This document shows positions 30,682 through 39,650 of a stretch of 64,000 nt of DNA, piece after piece. How positions within the stretch are numbered: position 1 is the stretch's first letter; each line of letters opens with the position of its first letter. Under the pieces are notes generated by a model. It was not told where the DNA came from, searched no databases, and saw nothing but the letters and a program-made list of their open reading frames with translations. The DNA comes from Streptomyces sp. Ncost-T10-10d (GTDB lineage Bacteria > Actinomycetota > Actinomycetes > Streptomycetales > Streptomycetaceae): assembly GCF_900091955.1 (NCBI RefSeq), contig NZ_FMDF01000012.1, forward strand, positions 62,001-126,000, written 5' to 3'. Made by a program: the position numbers and the translations under genes.

Positions 30682-31302
30682 TCACGGCAGGACGATCATC
30701 AGTGCGTAGCGGACCTGTTCCGGTCCCGGGCAGTGGAAGCGCGAAGGGCCGCGCAGCCGGAAGCGCAGACAGTCGCCTCTGCGCACGGTGTGCACGGAGC
30801 CGTCGACGGTGATCTCGACCGTTCCTTCCAGCACCCAGACATGCTGTTCCACGCCGGACACGGGCGCTTTCTCGTACGCGATGGCGGCCCCGGCGTCGAG
30901 AGTGCCCTCGATGACCTCCGCGCGCAGACCGGTGTGCGGCGGCGAGACCGAGCGGCGCACGAAGCCCGATGCCTCGTCCCGCCACACCGGTTGCCGCGCG
31001 GCGGGAACCAGCTGCGGTGGTTCCGCCTCCACCTCCATCAGCAGCCGGGACATCGTCCGCTCGTAGACCGTGCACAACTTGCCGAGAAGGGAAGCGGTCG
31101 GGCTCAACTCGCCGCGCTCCAGCCGGGACAGCGTTGAGCGGCTCACCGCGCTGCGCCGGGACAGCTCATCCAGCGACCAGCCGCGTTCGCTGCGCAGTTC
31201 GCCCAGCCGCGCGGCGAGCCGGGCGTCGACGGTGCCGGGCTCCGCCTCTTGGAATTCTCTCACAGTGGAGACGATATCCCTGATCGGAGAAGGTTGTGTC
31301 AT
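30682..31302 (-). CDS. XRE-family regulator with C-terminal cupin domain
   Basis: A 206-aa regulator. An N-terminal helix-turn-helix (about residues 28-82: LGELRSERGWSLDELSRRSA, then SRSTLSRLERGELSPTASLL) is fused to a small-molecule-binding cupin barrel (about 120-206: HVWVLEGTVEITVDG, RRGDCLRFRLRG). Such HTH-cupin proteins usually repress a neighbouring gene in response to a ligand. The gene is followed at once by a GNAT acetyltransferase gene, which it may control. The ribosome binding site before the ATG at 31302 is weak, so the start is less certain. Confidence 0.88.
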   Translation of the reverse strand: MTQPSPIRDIVSTVREFQEAEPGTVDARLAARLGELRSERGWSLDELSRRSAVSRSTLSRLERGELSPTASLLGKLCTVYERTMSRLLMEVEAEPPQLVPAARQPVWRDEASGFVRRSVSPPHTGLRAEVIEGTLDAGAAIAYEKAPVSGVEQHVWVLEGTVEITVDGSVHTVRRGDCLRFRLRGPSRFHCPGPEQVRYALMIVLP

Positions 31303-31422
31303 GGGTGGCGGCCGGACATGGTTGTTCTGCTGACCGGGTGCTGTCGTGCCACGCTTGTTCGGAGAGGTCCCGGCGGGCCCACCCGGGTCTGCCGGGTTGC
31401 TCTGCTACCCGAGGAGGCCGAT

Positions 31423-31860
31423 ATGGCCAGTGCCAGCACCGGGCCGAGTGTGGCGCGTGATGCCACCCCGAGTTCGCATCATCCCTTCCGGTACGGCTGG
31501 ACCGCCTTCGCGGCGGTTCTGATGATCTTCGGCGGAGCGATGGCGATCTTCGAAGGGATCGCCGCCATCACCAAGGACAACGTCTTCGTCGTCAGACGCA
31601 ACTATGTGTTCGAGTTCAGCCTCACCGGCTGGGGCTGGATCCACCTCATTCTGGGCATCGTCATAGTCCTCGCCGGCTGTGCGCTGTTCACCGGGGCCGC
31701 ATGGGCACGCGTCGTGGGTATCGTGCTCGCAGGCCTGGTTGCACTCGCCAACTTCCTGTGGCTGCCCTTCTACCCGTTCTGGGCCATCGTGCTCATCGCC
31801 ATCAACGTCTTCATCCTCTGGGCGCTCTGCGCGGGTCTGCAGGAGGAGGAATGGGCCTGA
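31423..31860 (+). CDS. DUF7144-type four-helix membrane protein
   Basis: A 145-aa protein with a polar N-terminus and four hydrophobic helices (GWTAFAAVLMIFGGAMAIFE; WGWIHLILGIVIVLAGCALF; VVGIVLAGLVALANFLWLPF; AIVLIAINVFILWAL). The pattern matches small membrane proteins that I know as the DUF7144 family. GAGGAGG lies 5 nt before the ATG at 31423. Function is unknown. It stands alone, convergent with a ClC channel gene. Confidence 0.82.
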   Translation: MASASTGPSVARDATPSSHHPFRYGWTAFAAVLMIFGGAMAIFEGIAAITKDNVFVVRRNYVFEFSLTGWGWIHLILGIVIVLAGCALFTGAAWARVVGIVLAGLVALANFLWLPFYPFWAIVLIAINVFILWALCAGLQEEEWA

Positions 31861-31876
31861 GGCCACGGCCTGCCCG

Positions 31877-33232
31877 TCATCCTCGATCCGGTCCGGAGCC
31901 GGCACCCGACGGAGCATCGGGTGCCGGAGGCAGGGCGGCCGATGACGGAGCGAGCCTGAGCGTGACGACATAGGAGACCACGACCGAGACGATCACCAGC
32001 GGCATGACGGTGAGGCCCTCGGACCCCAGCAGCAAGGTGGCCAGCAGCACCGAGGTCATCGGCAGTTTCAGCATCGCCACACACATGGCACCGATGCCCA
32101 TCGCGAAGCCCGACGTCAGATTCAGCCCGGGGAGATGGGACAGCGCGATCCCGCCCGCCGCTCCTACGAACATCGCCGGAAAGACGGGGCCTCCCCGGAA
32201 ACTGCTCAGGGACGCGCAGTACGCCAGTGCCTTGCACAGGGCGAGCGCCAGGAGCGCGGCAATCGAGTAGCCCGCGCTCCGGGAGAGCAGCGGGCCGAGC
32301 GCGCTCTCCCCGGAGAACAGCACCCCGGATGCGTCCCTTCCCGTGCCCTGCGCGTACGCGAACGCCACCAGGCCGACGACCAGGCCCATGACCACGGTGG
32401 TCACCACCGTCCGCCGCTCGACCCGAGCCTGCAGGAACAGGGCGAGCCGCTGAATGCCCGTGCCGGCGAAGGCTGCCGCGAGGCCCAGCACGACTGCCCA
32501 GCCGAACTGCGCGATGTCGGGCTCCTCGGCGTGGGGCACATGGCGCAGCGCCAGGGAGTAGGTTCCCAGGCCGGTCCATGAGCCGAGGCCGGTGAAGATG
32601 AGCGACCCGATACCGGCGGCGAGCAGTCCCGGCACCAGGACCGTCCCGAGCATCATCCCGGCCAGCCCCGAGGCCTCCATCAGGAGAAAGGCGCCCAGGA
32701 GCGGAGAGCCCAGCAGTGCGCTGATGGCGGCGAAGCTCCCCGCGGCTGCCACCACGGCACTCGCCTTGGGGCTGATGCCGGGCTTGACCAGACGCACCGC
32801 GTACACGGCCAGACCGCCGCCGAGCGCGATGAGCGGCGCCTCGGGACCGAGCACCGCCCCGGCACCCAGCGAGGCGAGCGCCGCGACTGCGATACCGGGC
32901 AGCTCCACCGCAGAGGGCGCCCCCGTGTGCATGAGACCGTCGGCGGGCCGGTGTCCGCCTCTTCCGGGGAGGTGGCGGACGGTCAGCCCGACCAGCAGAC
33001 CGGCCGCGGCCAGCAACGGCACCGGCCACCAGGAGGGCGTGCCGGTGAAGCCGAGCACCCTCGGCAGATCGTCGTAGGTGAGCGACTGGAGTTCGTGGAC
33101 GAGGGCGAGGAAGCCGAACGCCGCCGCCGAGACCGGTACTCCGAGAAGCGCCGCCACCACGAGGAGCATGGTGTATGCGCGGGTGCGGATCAGCGTGAAG
33201 GGGTCCGGCGGCGCCTTGGTGGTGGCCGGCAT
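31877..33232 (-). CDS. ClC-family chloride channel/antiporter
   Basis: A 451-aa membrane protein of the voltage-gated chloride channel family with about ten hydrophobic helices. The selectivity-filter regions are recognisable: GAGAVLGPEAPLIALGGGLA (in place of the usual GREGP, with the gating Glu kept) and SFRGGPVFPAMFVGAAGGIA (the GxFxP-type loop). No C-terminal CBS domains are present. The ATG at 33232 is preferred because GAGGAG lies 9 nt before it; in-frame starts run to 33304. It may export or import chloride against acid or osmotic stress, which is family knowledge. Confidence 0.88.
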   Translation of the reverse strand: MPATTKAPPDPFTLIRTRAYTMLLVVAALLGVPVSAAAFGFLALVHELQSLTYDDLPRVLGFTGTPSWWPVPLLAAAGLLVGLTVRHLPGRGGHRPADGLMHTGAPSAVELPGIAVAALASLGAGAVLGPEAPLIALGGGLAVYAVRLVKPGISPKASAVVAAAGSFAAISALLGSPLLGAFLLMEASGLAGMMLGTVLVPGLLAAGIGSLIFTGLGSWTGLGTYSLALRHVPHAEEPDIAQFGWAVVLGLAAAFAGTGIQRLALFLQARVERRTVVTTVVMGLVVGLVAFAYAQGTGRDASGVLFSGESALGPLLSRSAGYSIAALLALALCKALAYCASLSSFRGGPVFPAMFVGAAGGIALSHLPGLNLTSGFAMGIGAMCVAMLKLPMTSVLLATLLLGSEGLTVMPLVIVSVVVSYVVTLRLAPSSAALPPAPDAPSGAGSGPDRG

Positions 33233-33399
33233 GATCGTTGTCTCCTCAGCGTCGGAACCCATCTGGAACACGCTGTTCCGCAAGCGCCCACAAGGAGTTA
33301 GCACAATGCGGGGGCGCGGCCGTGATGCCCCCGCTGTGTGCGGGCGGCGATTTCCGTACGGCCATTCGCTTGGACCAGCGCCGGGGGCGGCCCGTCGCC

Positions 33400-33500
33400 C
33401 AGGGGGTCAGCATGCGTGCCGACGCCTCCCACGCCGACCACCTTGCGTGCCATGTCCACGAATCGGAAGTCCGCCGGCAGGGTCCGCCGGTCCGACGGGA
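33400..33500 (-). pseudogene. DUF2252 fragment
   Basis: A minus-strand frame contains FRFVDMARKVVGVGGVGT, a close match to the most conserved block of DUF2252 proteins. Just before it is RRTLPAD, which also fits the family. Downstream in the same frame similarity fades at once, and no start codon or rest of the roughly 430-residue protein is present. Boundaries are approximate. Confidence 0.6.
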
Positions 33501-33823
33501 GGCTGCGGCCACCTGGTCGGTCAGGCCCGGCGGGCTCACCGCGCGAACATGGATCACGTCCATCGTGAACGTCCGCGAATCCCGCCCCGGCACCGCCGGA
33601 CGGTCCCGGACCGGAGGTGCCGGGTGGACTCCCTTCCGGTAACACCGCAGGCGACACGTCCAGCAATCCGGCCCCTGGCATCGGGAGCCCCGGGTGCCGC
33701 GTCGGTGAGGCCACATCAGGCGATCAACGGACGCCGGACGGATGGCGGATCGCACCGGGACGAACCCTCGGCGAGGCGCTGGAGCGGGCACGCGACCGGG
33801 AGCGTCGCCGAAGACGGCCGCCA

Positions 33824-33985
33824 TCAGGCCGACAGCTGCCTGGGCGGGGGGCTCAGCAGGACGGCGATGTCTCCCGGATGTACAGCCGGGATGCGGTCGT
33901 TCGTGACCGGGGCGAGTCGCCCGTCCGGGCGCACGACGAACAGCACGTCGTGCCCGGCCGGGACGGCTCCGTCGACCCGGTCCCC
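33824..33985 (-). pseudogene. C-terminal remnant resembling a cation antiporter TrkA-C domain
   Basis: About 50 codons ending at a stop (33824) include DVLFVVRPDGRLAPVTNDRI and HPGDIAVLLSPP. This is the pattern of the RCK/TrkA-C domain at the end of Kef-type or Na+/H+ antiporters (a valine-rich strand, D-G, P-V-T, P-G-D, V-L-L-x-P). The rest of the antiporter is absent. The assignment rests on pattern alone. Confidence 0.45.
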
Positions 33986-34230
33986 GCAGGAATCCGGGCC
34001 CGCTCCGCAGGCCGTCCGCGCGCGACAACCATCCGTGGCGGCGGGGGACGGGAGGGGTGTGGCTCGCACCACTCGGCCGTGGGAGGGACCCGCTGTCCGT
34101 CCAATGGCCCAACAGGGCCCGGGCTCACCCACGTCCATGGCCGAGATGCGCTGCGGTCCACCCGCTGGTGCAATGGCCAGGGCCGTGGTCTCCGGCGGAA
34201 CCGGGGCAGTCGACATTCTGAGGAGCTGGC

Positions 34231-34677
34231 GTGAGCGGCGAGAGCGACGAGACGGGACCGATCGACTACCTGGTGATCGAGTTCCCGGCGGGAAGCCGGA
34301 TGACGGGAGAAGGACTGCCCCTGTTGGTCGACCTGGTCGACCGGGGCATCATCCGGATCCTGGATCTGATCTTCGTCAGGAAGAACCAGGACGGAACGGT
34401 CGAGGGCGTGGAACTCTCCGAGGCGACCGGCGACGGCGGCGATGGCCTCGCCGTGTTCGAAGGGGCGTCCTCGGGCCTGCTCGGCCAGGACGACATCGAC
34501 GAGGCGAGCACGGTCCTCGAACCCGGCAGCGCTGCCGGAATCCTCATCTACGAGAACGTGTGGGCGGGACCGCTCGCGGCCGCGCTGCGCCGCTCCGGAG
34601 GCCGCCTCGTCGCCAACGGGCGTATCCCGATCCAGGAGGTCCTGGCCTCGCTCGACGCGGCCGAGTCCAGGGTCTGA
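34231..34677 (+). CDS. DUF6325-family protein
   Basis: A 148-aa acidic soluble protein. The start GPIDYLVIEFPAGSRMTGEG and the block DRGIIRILDLIFVRKNQDG match proteins I know as DUF6325, a family of unknown function common in actinobacteria. GAGGAG lies 6 nt before the GTG start. The next gene, encoding a SHOCT protein, follows 59 bp downstream on the same strand; the pair is a frequent neighbourhood, suggesting a shared but unknown envelope- or stress-related role. Confidence 0.85.
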   Translation: MSGESDETGPIDYLVIEFPAGSRMTGEGLPLLVDLVDRGIIRILDLIFVRKNQDGTVEGVELSEATGDGGDGLAVFEGASSGLLGQDDIDEASTVLEPGSAAGILIYENVWAGPLAAALRRSGGRLVANGRIPIQEVLASLDAAESRV

Positions 34678-34736
34678 GCCGTTCACGGTCCCGTCGGGCC
34701 GACCGTCCCCGTAGAGCCAGTCAAAGGAGATGCACC

Positions 34737-35030
34737 ATGCCAGGCCTTCTTCGCGGCGTCGCCCGTACAGCGGTGATCGCCGGAACCGCCACCTCGGTCT
34801 CCAACCGGGTCTCCCGGCGGCAGGCGGGCCGCTGGGCTCAGCAGGACGCCGCGCAGGCACAGGCCCAGCCCGCCCCTGCGGCGCCGCCGCCCGCTCCCAC
34901 GTCTCTCGCGCCGGAGGACGAGATGAGCAACAAGATCGCTCAGCTCAAGGAACTCGGTGACCTCAAGAGCCAAGGAGTGCTGAGCGACAGCGAGTTCGCG
35001 GCTCAGAAGGCCAGAATCCTCGCCCCCTGA
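34737..35030 (+). CDS. SHOCT-domain small protein
   Basis: A 97-aa protein with a short hydrophobic N-terminal segment (RTAVIAGTATSVSN), a Gln/Ala/Pro-rich linker (QAQAQPAPAAPPPAP) and a C-terminal SHOCT motif (KIAQLKELGDLKSQGVLSD, ending EFAAQKARIL). SHOCT is a short oligomerisation-type helix pair often found at C-termini. AAAGGAGA lies 6 nt before the ATG. It probably forms an operon with the DUF6325 gene. Function is unknown. Confidence 0.87.
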   Translation: MPGLLRGVARTAVIAGTATSVSNRVSRRQAGRWAQQDAAQAQAQPAPAAPPPAPTSLAPEDEMSNKIAQLKELGDLKSQGVLSDSEFAAQKARILAP

Positions 35031-35064
35031 CGGGTCCGGGCCGACCACCGGCGCCCGCTGCGGC

Positions 35065-35772
35065 TCACTGCCGCTTGTCGTCCCAGGGAGTGCCCATCCA
35101 GCTGTCGAAGGTGCGGATCAGCGCCGTCAGCGCGGCTGCGAGCCGCCAGTCGACCCATGGTGCGTGGACATGGATCTCGTCGTCGTCCGACCGGAACTCC
35201 AGCGGGACATCCTGGCCGGCCCGCCAGATGATGCGCCGCGGCCCCCGCGCCACATCGCCGCCGCCGCTCAGGAGGCTGCCCACGCCGATGGCCACCTGGA
35301 CGGGGAACAACAGCCACCACACGTACCACCAGAAGATCCGGCCCTTGAGGCCGACCGCCTCCTGGCAACCGGTCTGCGCGACCGTCCAGCGGGTCCGCAG
35401 CCCCTTCCCGGAGAGGGCCTTCTCGCGGACGACTGTGCCGATGGGCTCACCCTGCGCGCCCAGCACCTGGTACGTGGCGACGCCATCGGCTGCGGACGTG
35501 GTCACCAGGGTCGCCAGCCGGGCCCGGCGATCGGGGTCGGCCCACAGGACGAAGGAACGCGCACCCGTCTTGCGGGCCGCGAGGTACGCGGGTATCCCGC
35601 CCTGCGGCAGCTCGCGCTCCACATGGGCGACCACCCGGGACTCCCCGCCCGGCTCGTCCGCGAACTCGATGACATGGCCGATGGACGCGACCGCATCCGG
35701 GGCGATGTCCTGTTCCGCCTTCTTGTCCTTCTTCGGCCGGGGGACCGACTCCAATGTCAGCACGCTGCTCAC
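35065..35772 (-). CDS. Conserved hypothetical protein, 235 aa
   Basis: I do not recognise a named family. The N-terminus is lysine-rich (RPKKDKKAEQD). The middle has beta-strand-like repeats (SRVVAHVERELPQGGIPAY, VATYQVLGAQGEPIGTVVRE) reminiscent of a tubby/LURP-one barrel, but this is weak. One aromatic hydrophobic stretch (IFWWYVWWLLFPVQVAIGVG) could touch the membrane. GGAGGAG lies 7 nt before the GTG start at 35772. It is divergent from the DUF6011 gene and convergent with the SHOCT gene. Confidence 0.75.
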   Translation of the reverse strand: MSSVLTLESVPRPKKDKKAEQDIAPDAVASIGHVIEFADEPGGESRVVAHVERELPQGGIPAYLAARKTGARSFVLWADPDRRARLATLVTTSAADGVATYQVLGAQGEPIGTVVREKALSGKGLRTRWTVAQTGCQEAVGLKGRIFWWYVWWLLFPVQVAIGVGSLLSGGGDVARGPRRIIWRAGQDVPLEFRSDDDEIHVHAPWVDWRLAAALTALIRTFDSWMGTPWDDKRQ

Positions 35773-35840
35773 CCGCGAACTCCTCCGTTGTGCGCTGTCG
35801 GAAGTCGCAGAGTAGACGGGCGTCTTGAGAAGATCGATCC

Positions 35841-36065
35841 GTGGAGTCCGCTGAACCCTTCCCCGAATCCGGTGTCGAGCCGTCGCCCGACCGGACCGCC
35901 CGCCGACAGGTGGTGCGCTGCCGCATGTGCGGGCGCCCGCTCACCGGTACGGAGTCACGCCGCACCGGCCTCGGCCCCGCCTGCGACGCCAAACTGCACC
36001 CGGCGCCCCCGGACATCCGCACCCGCCGCCACGAGGTCGAGCAGGACCCGCTCCCCGGCATCTGA
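35841..36065 (+). CDS. DUF6011-type small zinc-ribbon protein
   Basis: A 74-aa protein with a Cys-rich motif, CRMCGRPLTGTESRRTGLGP followed by AC, giving the CxxC...GPxC pattern of DUF6011 proteins that probably bind one zinc. The GTG start at 35841 has only a weak purine-rich site before it (GAGAAG). The family is unknown in function. It ends 12 bp before the convergent thioesterase gene. Confidence 0.75.
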   Translation: MESAEPFPESGVEPSPDRTARRQVVRCRMCGRPLTGTESRRTGLGPACDAKLHPAPPDIRTRRHEVEQDPLPGI

Positions 36066-36077
36066 GCCCGGGCACGG

Positions 36078-36950
36078 CTACTCGCCCAGGCGGCGGAACA
36101 GCCCCTCCTGCACCACGGACACGAGCAGATTGCCTCCGCGGTCGTAGATCCGGCCGCGCGCCAGCCCTCGCCCGCCTGTTGCGATCGGCGACTCCTGGTC
36201 GTAGAGGAACCACTCGTCCGCCCGGAACGGCCGGTGGAACCACATCGCGTGGTCCAGCGACGCCATGTCGAAACCGCGCGGCCCCCAGAGCGGCTCCACC
36301 GGGATACGGACCGCGTCGAGCAGCGTCATGTCACTGGCATACGTCAGCGCACAGGTGTGCACCAGCGGATCGTCGCCCAGCGGGCCGACCGCACGCATCC
36401 AGACCGCGCTGCGCGGGTCCGCGCCCTCGGTCTCCTCCTGAGTCCAGCGCAGCCGGTCGACGTACCGGATGTCGAAGGGCTGGCGGCGGGCCATGCGCTC
36501 CAGTGCCTCCGGAAGCGCCCCGAGGTGCTCACGCACCTCCTCGGCGACGGTCGGCAGCCCCTCGGGGTCGGGGACCTCGCGGGCGGGCGGCAGCTGGTGC
36601 TCGAAGCCCGCCTCCTCCGGCCGGTGGAAGGACGCCGTCAGATTGAAGATCGTCCGGCCCTGCTGGACGGCCGTGACCCGGCGGGTGGTGAACGACCGGC
36701 CGTCCCGGACGCGCTCGACGTCGTAGACGATCGGCACGCCCGGACGCCCCGGACGCAGGAAGTAGGCATGCAGCGAGTGGACAGGCCGGTCCCCGTCGGT
36801 GGTACGGCCGGCCGCCACCAGCGCCTGCCCGGCGACCTGGCCGCCGAAGACCCGCTGCAGGGACTCCTCGGGGCTGCGCCCGCGGAACATGTTGACCTCG
36901 ATCCGCTCCAGGTCGAGCAGGTCGACCAGGCGCTCGGCGGGGTTCGTCAT
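36078..36950 (-). CDS. tesB: Acyl-CoA thioesterase II (TesB family)
   Basis: A 290-aa double hot-dog thioesterase hydrolysing acyl-CoA to free acid and CoA. The first hot-dog has FGGQVAGQALVAAGRTTDG, HSLHAYFLRPGRPGVPIVYD and GRSFTTRRVTAVQQGRTIF. The second contains ASLDHAMWFHRPFRADEWFL, ending LARGRIYDRGGNLLVSVVQEG with the conserved Q-E-G. Length is normal. The ATG at 36950 is 49 bp beyond the helicase stop on the same strand, so a shared transcript is possible but no functional link is evident. Confidence 0.93.
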   Translation of the reverse strand: MTNPAERLVDLLDLERIEVNMFRGRSPEESLQRVFGGQVAGQALVAAGRTTDGDRPVHSLHAYFLRPGRPGVPIVYDVERVRDGRSFTTRRVTAVQQGRTIFNLTASFHRPEEAGFEHQLPPAREVPDPEGLPTVAEEVREHLGALPEALERMARRQPFDIRYVDRLRWTQEETEGADPRSAVWMRAVGPLGDDPLVHTCALTYASDMTLLDAVRIPVEPLWGPRGFDMASLDHAMWFHRPFRADEWFLYDQESPIATGGRGLARGRIYDRGGNLLVSVVQEGLFRRLGE

Positions 36951-36999
36951 GCGTTGCGTCTCCGCTCTCGCAGGGGTTCCGGATGCACGGCGGGCGCGG

Positions 37000-39513
37000 T
37001 CACAGCTGGCCGACCGAGGTGACCCTGACGACCGCCCGGCCCTCTTCGTCGGAAGCCGCCAGATCGATCTCGGCGCTGATGCCCCAGTCGTGGTCGCCGT
37101 TCGGGTCGGCGAAGGTCTGCCGGACCCGCCACAGGCCGTGCGCGGCGTCCTCGTCGATCTTCAGCAGCTTCGGCCCGCGGGCGTCCGGACCGGTGCCCAG
37201 GTCCTCGTACTCGTCCCAGTAGGCGTCCATCGCATCGCCCCACGCGTCCTCGTCCCAGCCCGCGTCGCCGTCCAGCAGGCCCAGCTCGCCGACCTTGTCC
37301 AGCGCGGCCAGTTCGACCCGGCGGAACATCGCGTTGCGTACGAGCACTCGGAAGGCGCGGGCGTTGGCCGTGACCGGCTTCACCTCGTCGGCCCGCTCCT
37401 GCGCCTCCTCGGCGGTCTCCACCTCCGGGTTGGCGAGCTGCTCCCACTCGTCGAGGAGGCTGGAGTCCACCTGACGGACCATCTCGCCGAGCCAGGCGAT
37501 CAGGTCCTCCAGGTCCTCGGACTTGATGTCGTCCGGGATGGTGTGCTCAAGAGCTTTGTACGCGCTCGCGAGATAGCGCAGCACGATGCCCTCGGTGCGG
37601 GCCAGCTCGTAGTTGGAGGTGAACTCCGTGAACGTCATGGCGCGTTCGTACATGTCACGGATCACGGACTTCGGCGACACCGGGTGGTCACCCACCCACG
37701 GGTGGCTCCTGCGGTACACGTCGTAGGCATGCCACAGCAGCTCGCTCAGCGGCTTCGGATACGTGACGTCCTGGAGCAGCTCCATGCGCTCCTCGTACTC
37801 GACTCCGTCCGCCTTCATCTGCCCGACCGCTTCGCCGCGCGCCTTGTTCTGCTGGGCGGCGAGGATCTGCCGCGGGTCGTCGAGCGTCGACTCGGCGACG
37901 GAGACCATGTCCAGCGCGTACGAGGGGGAGTCGGGGTCCAGCAGGTCGAACGCGGCCAACGCGAAGGTGGACAGCGGCTGGTTGAGCGCGAAGTCCTGCT
38001 GGAGATCGACGGTGAGCCGGACGATCCGGCCCTCCGCGTCCGGCTTGTCGAGCTGCTCCACGACACCGCCGTCCAGCAGCGAGCGGTAGATCGCGATGGC
38101 CCGGCGGATGTGACGCAGCTGCGCCCTGCGCGGCTCGTGGTTGTCCTCCAGCAGCTGCCGCATCGCCTCGAAGGCATTGCCGGGGCGCGCGATCACGGAC
38201 AGGAGCATCGTGTGCGTGACCCGGAAGCGGGAGGTCAGCGGCTCCGGATCGGACTGGATCAGCTTGTCGAAGGTGGTCTCCGACCAGGCGACAAAGCCCT
38301 CGGGGGCCTTCTTGCGGACCACCTTGCGCTTCTTCTTCGGGTCGTCGCCCGCCTTCTTGACGGCCTTCTCGTTCTCGATGACATGCTCGGGCGCCTGCGC
38401 CACGACGAAGCCCGCCGTGTCGAATCCGGCCCGGCCCGCGCGGCCCGCGATCTGGTGGAACTCACGTGCGCGCAGTGTACGGACGCGGGTGCCGTCGTAC
38501 TTGGTGAGCGCCGTGAACAGCACAGTGCGAATGGGTACGTTGACGCCGACGCCGAGGGTGTCGGTACCGCAGATCACCTTCAGCAGGCCGGCCTGGGCGA
38601 GCTTCTCCACCAGGCGCCGGTACTTCGGGAGCATGCCCGCGTGGTGCACCCCGATGCCGTGGCGCACATAGCGGGAGAGGTTCTGGCCGAACTTGGTGGT
38701 GAAGCGGAAGTTGCCGATCAGATCGGCGATCTTCTCCTTCTCCTCCTTGGTACACATATTGATGCTCATCAGCGACTGCGCCCGCTCGACGGCCGCGGCC
38801 TGGGTGAAGTGCACGATGTAGACCGGCGATTGCCTGGTCTCCAGGAGTTCGGTGAGGGTCTCGGTGATCGGGGTCAGCCGATACTCGTAGCTGAGCGGCA
38901 CCGGCCGGGTCGCGGAGCGCACCACGGAAGTGGGGCGGCCGGTGCGGCGGGTCAGGTCCTCCTCGAACATCCTGACGTCACCGAGCGTGGCCGACATCAG
39001 GATGAACTGGGCCTGCGGCAGCTCCAGGAGCGGGATCTGCCAGGCCCAGCCCCGATCCGGCTCGGCGTAGAAGTGGAACTCGTCCATCACGACCTGGCCG
39101 ATGTCGGCGTACTTCCCGTCGCGCAGCGCGATGGAGGCCAGCACCTCGGCCGTGCAGCAGATCACCGGGGCGTCGGCGTTGACGGAGGCGTCGCCGGTGA
39201 GCATCCCGACGTTCTCCGTACCGAACAGCTTGCACAGGTCGAAGAACTTCTCCGAGACCAGCGCCTTGATCGGTGCGGTGTAGAAGGTGACCTTGTCCTG
39301 GGCCAGGGCGGTGAAGTGCGCAGCTGCCGCGACCAGGCTCTTGCCGGAGCCGGTCGGGGTGGAAAGGATCACATTCGCGCCGGAGACCACCTCGATCAGC
39401 GCCTCCTCCTGAGCGGGATAGAGGGTGATGCCCTGCGTCTCGGTCCATGACGAGAAAGCCTCGAAGAGGGCGTCGGGGTCGTCGGTCGGGGGCAGCTGAT
39501 CGATAAGGGTCAC
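37000..39513 (-). CDS. DEAD/DEAH-box helicase with C-terminal DUF3516
   Basis: An 837-aa superfamily 2 helicase. Motifs in order: ATP loop ILSTPTGSGKSLVAAAA, Walker B VVMDEFHFYAEPDRG, motif III FILMSATLGD, and motif VI FHQIAGRAGRAGFDTAG. A Lys-rich insert (KKAGDDPKKKRKVVRKKAP) and a long C-terminal domain (from about residue 430) match DUF3516, typical of an actinobacterial Ski2/Brr2-like group of RNA or DNA helicases. The GTG at 39513 begins the conserved MTLIDQLPP-like start; the frame extends to 39591 without similarity. Confidence 0.92.
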   Translation of the reverse strand: MTLIDQLPPTDDPDALFEAFSSWTETQGITLYPAQEEALIEVVSGANVILSTPTGSGKSLVAAAAHFTALAQDKVTFYTAPIKALVSEKFFDLCKLFGTENVGMLTGDASVNADAPVICCTAEVLASIALRDGKYADIGQVVMDEFHFYAEPDRGWAWQIPLLELPQAQFILMSATLGDVRMFEEDLTRRTGRPTSVVRSATRPVPLSYEYRLTPITETLTELLETRQSPVYIVHFTQAAAVERAQSLMSINMCTKEEKEKIADLIGNFRFTTKFGQNLSRYVRHGIGVHHAGMLPKYRRLVEKLAQAGLLKVICGTDTLGVGVNVPIRTVLFTALTKYDGTRVRTLRAREFHQIAGRAGRAGFDTAGFVVAQAPEHVIENEKAVKKAGDDPKKKRKVVRKKAPEGFVAWSETTFDKLIQSDPEPLTSRFRVTHTMLLSVIARPGNAFEAMRQLLEDNHEPRRAQLRHIRRAIAIYRSLLDGGVVEQLDKPDAEGRIVRLTVDLQQDFALNQPLSTFALAAFDLLDPDSPSYALDMVSVAESTLDDPRQILAAQQNKARGEAVGQMKADGVEYEERMELLQDVTYPKPLSELLWHAYDVYRRSHPWVGDHPVSPKSVIRDMYERAMTFTEFTSNYELARTEGIVLRYLASAYKALEHTIPDDIKSEDLEDLIAWLGEMVRQVDSSLLDEWEQLANPEVETAEEAQERADEVKPVTANARAFRVLVRNAMFRRVELAALDKVGELGLLDGDAGWDEDAWGDAMDAYWDEYEDLGTGPDARGPKLLKIDEDAAHGLWRVRQTFADPNGDHDWGISAEIDLAASDEEGRAVVRVTSVGQL

Positions 39514-39650
39514 GCCCCCATCTTGCCTGGCTTCCGCCCGGATGAGGGAACCGGACGACCGTATGAAGATCACGGACGATACGCTGCCCACTCAACTCGG
39601 CCGTGCCCGGGCGGCAATGGCAGCAGGACAACTTTGGGGGCGGGAAGACA

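Larger units (their letters stand above)
33233..34230. other. 998-bp gap with gene remnants only
   Basis: No frame here shows a convincing complete gene; codon-position GC bias is weak compared with neighbours. Two short stretches on the minus strand still resemble known families: a DUF2252 fragment at about 33400-33500 and a TrkA-C-like antiporter tail at 33824-33985. The right end supplies the ribosome binding site of the DUF6325 gene. Confidence 0.65.

Noticed and set aside
33078..35030. A 650-codon plus-strand frame from the ClC gene to the SHOCT gene
   Set aside because: It crosses the start of one gene, a gap with degenerate sequence and two other genes; only its last 97 codons (the SHOCT protein) have a ribosome binding site and a recognisable domain.
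36799..39450. A plus-strand open frame of about 883 codons across tesB and the helicase
   Set aside because: It runs antisense through two genes with intact motifs, spans their intergenic gap, and has no domain or ribosome binding site.
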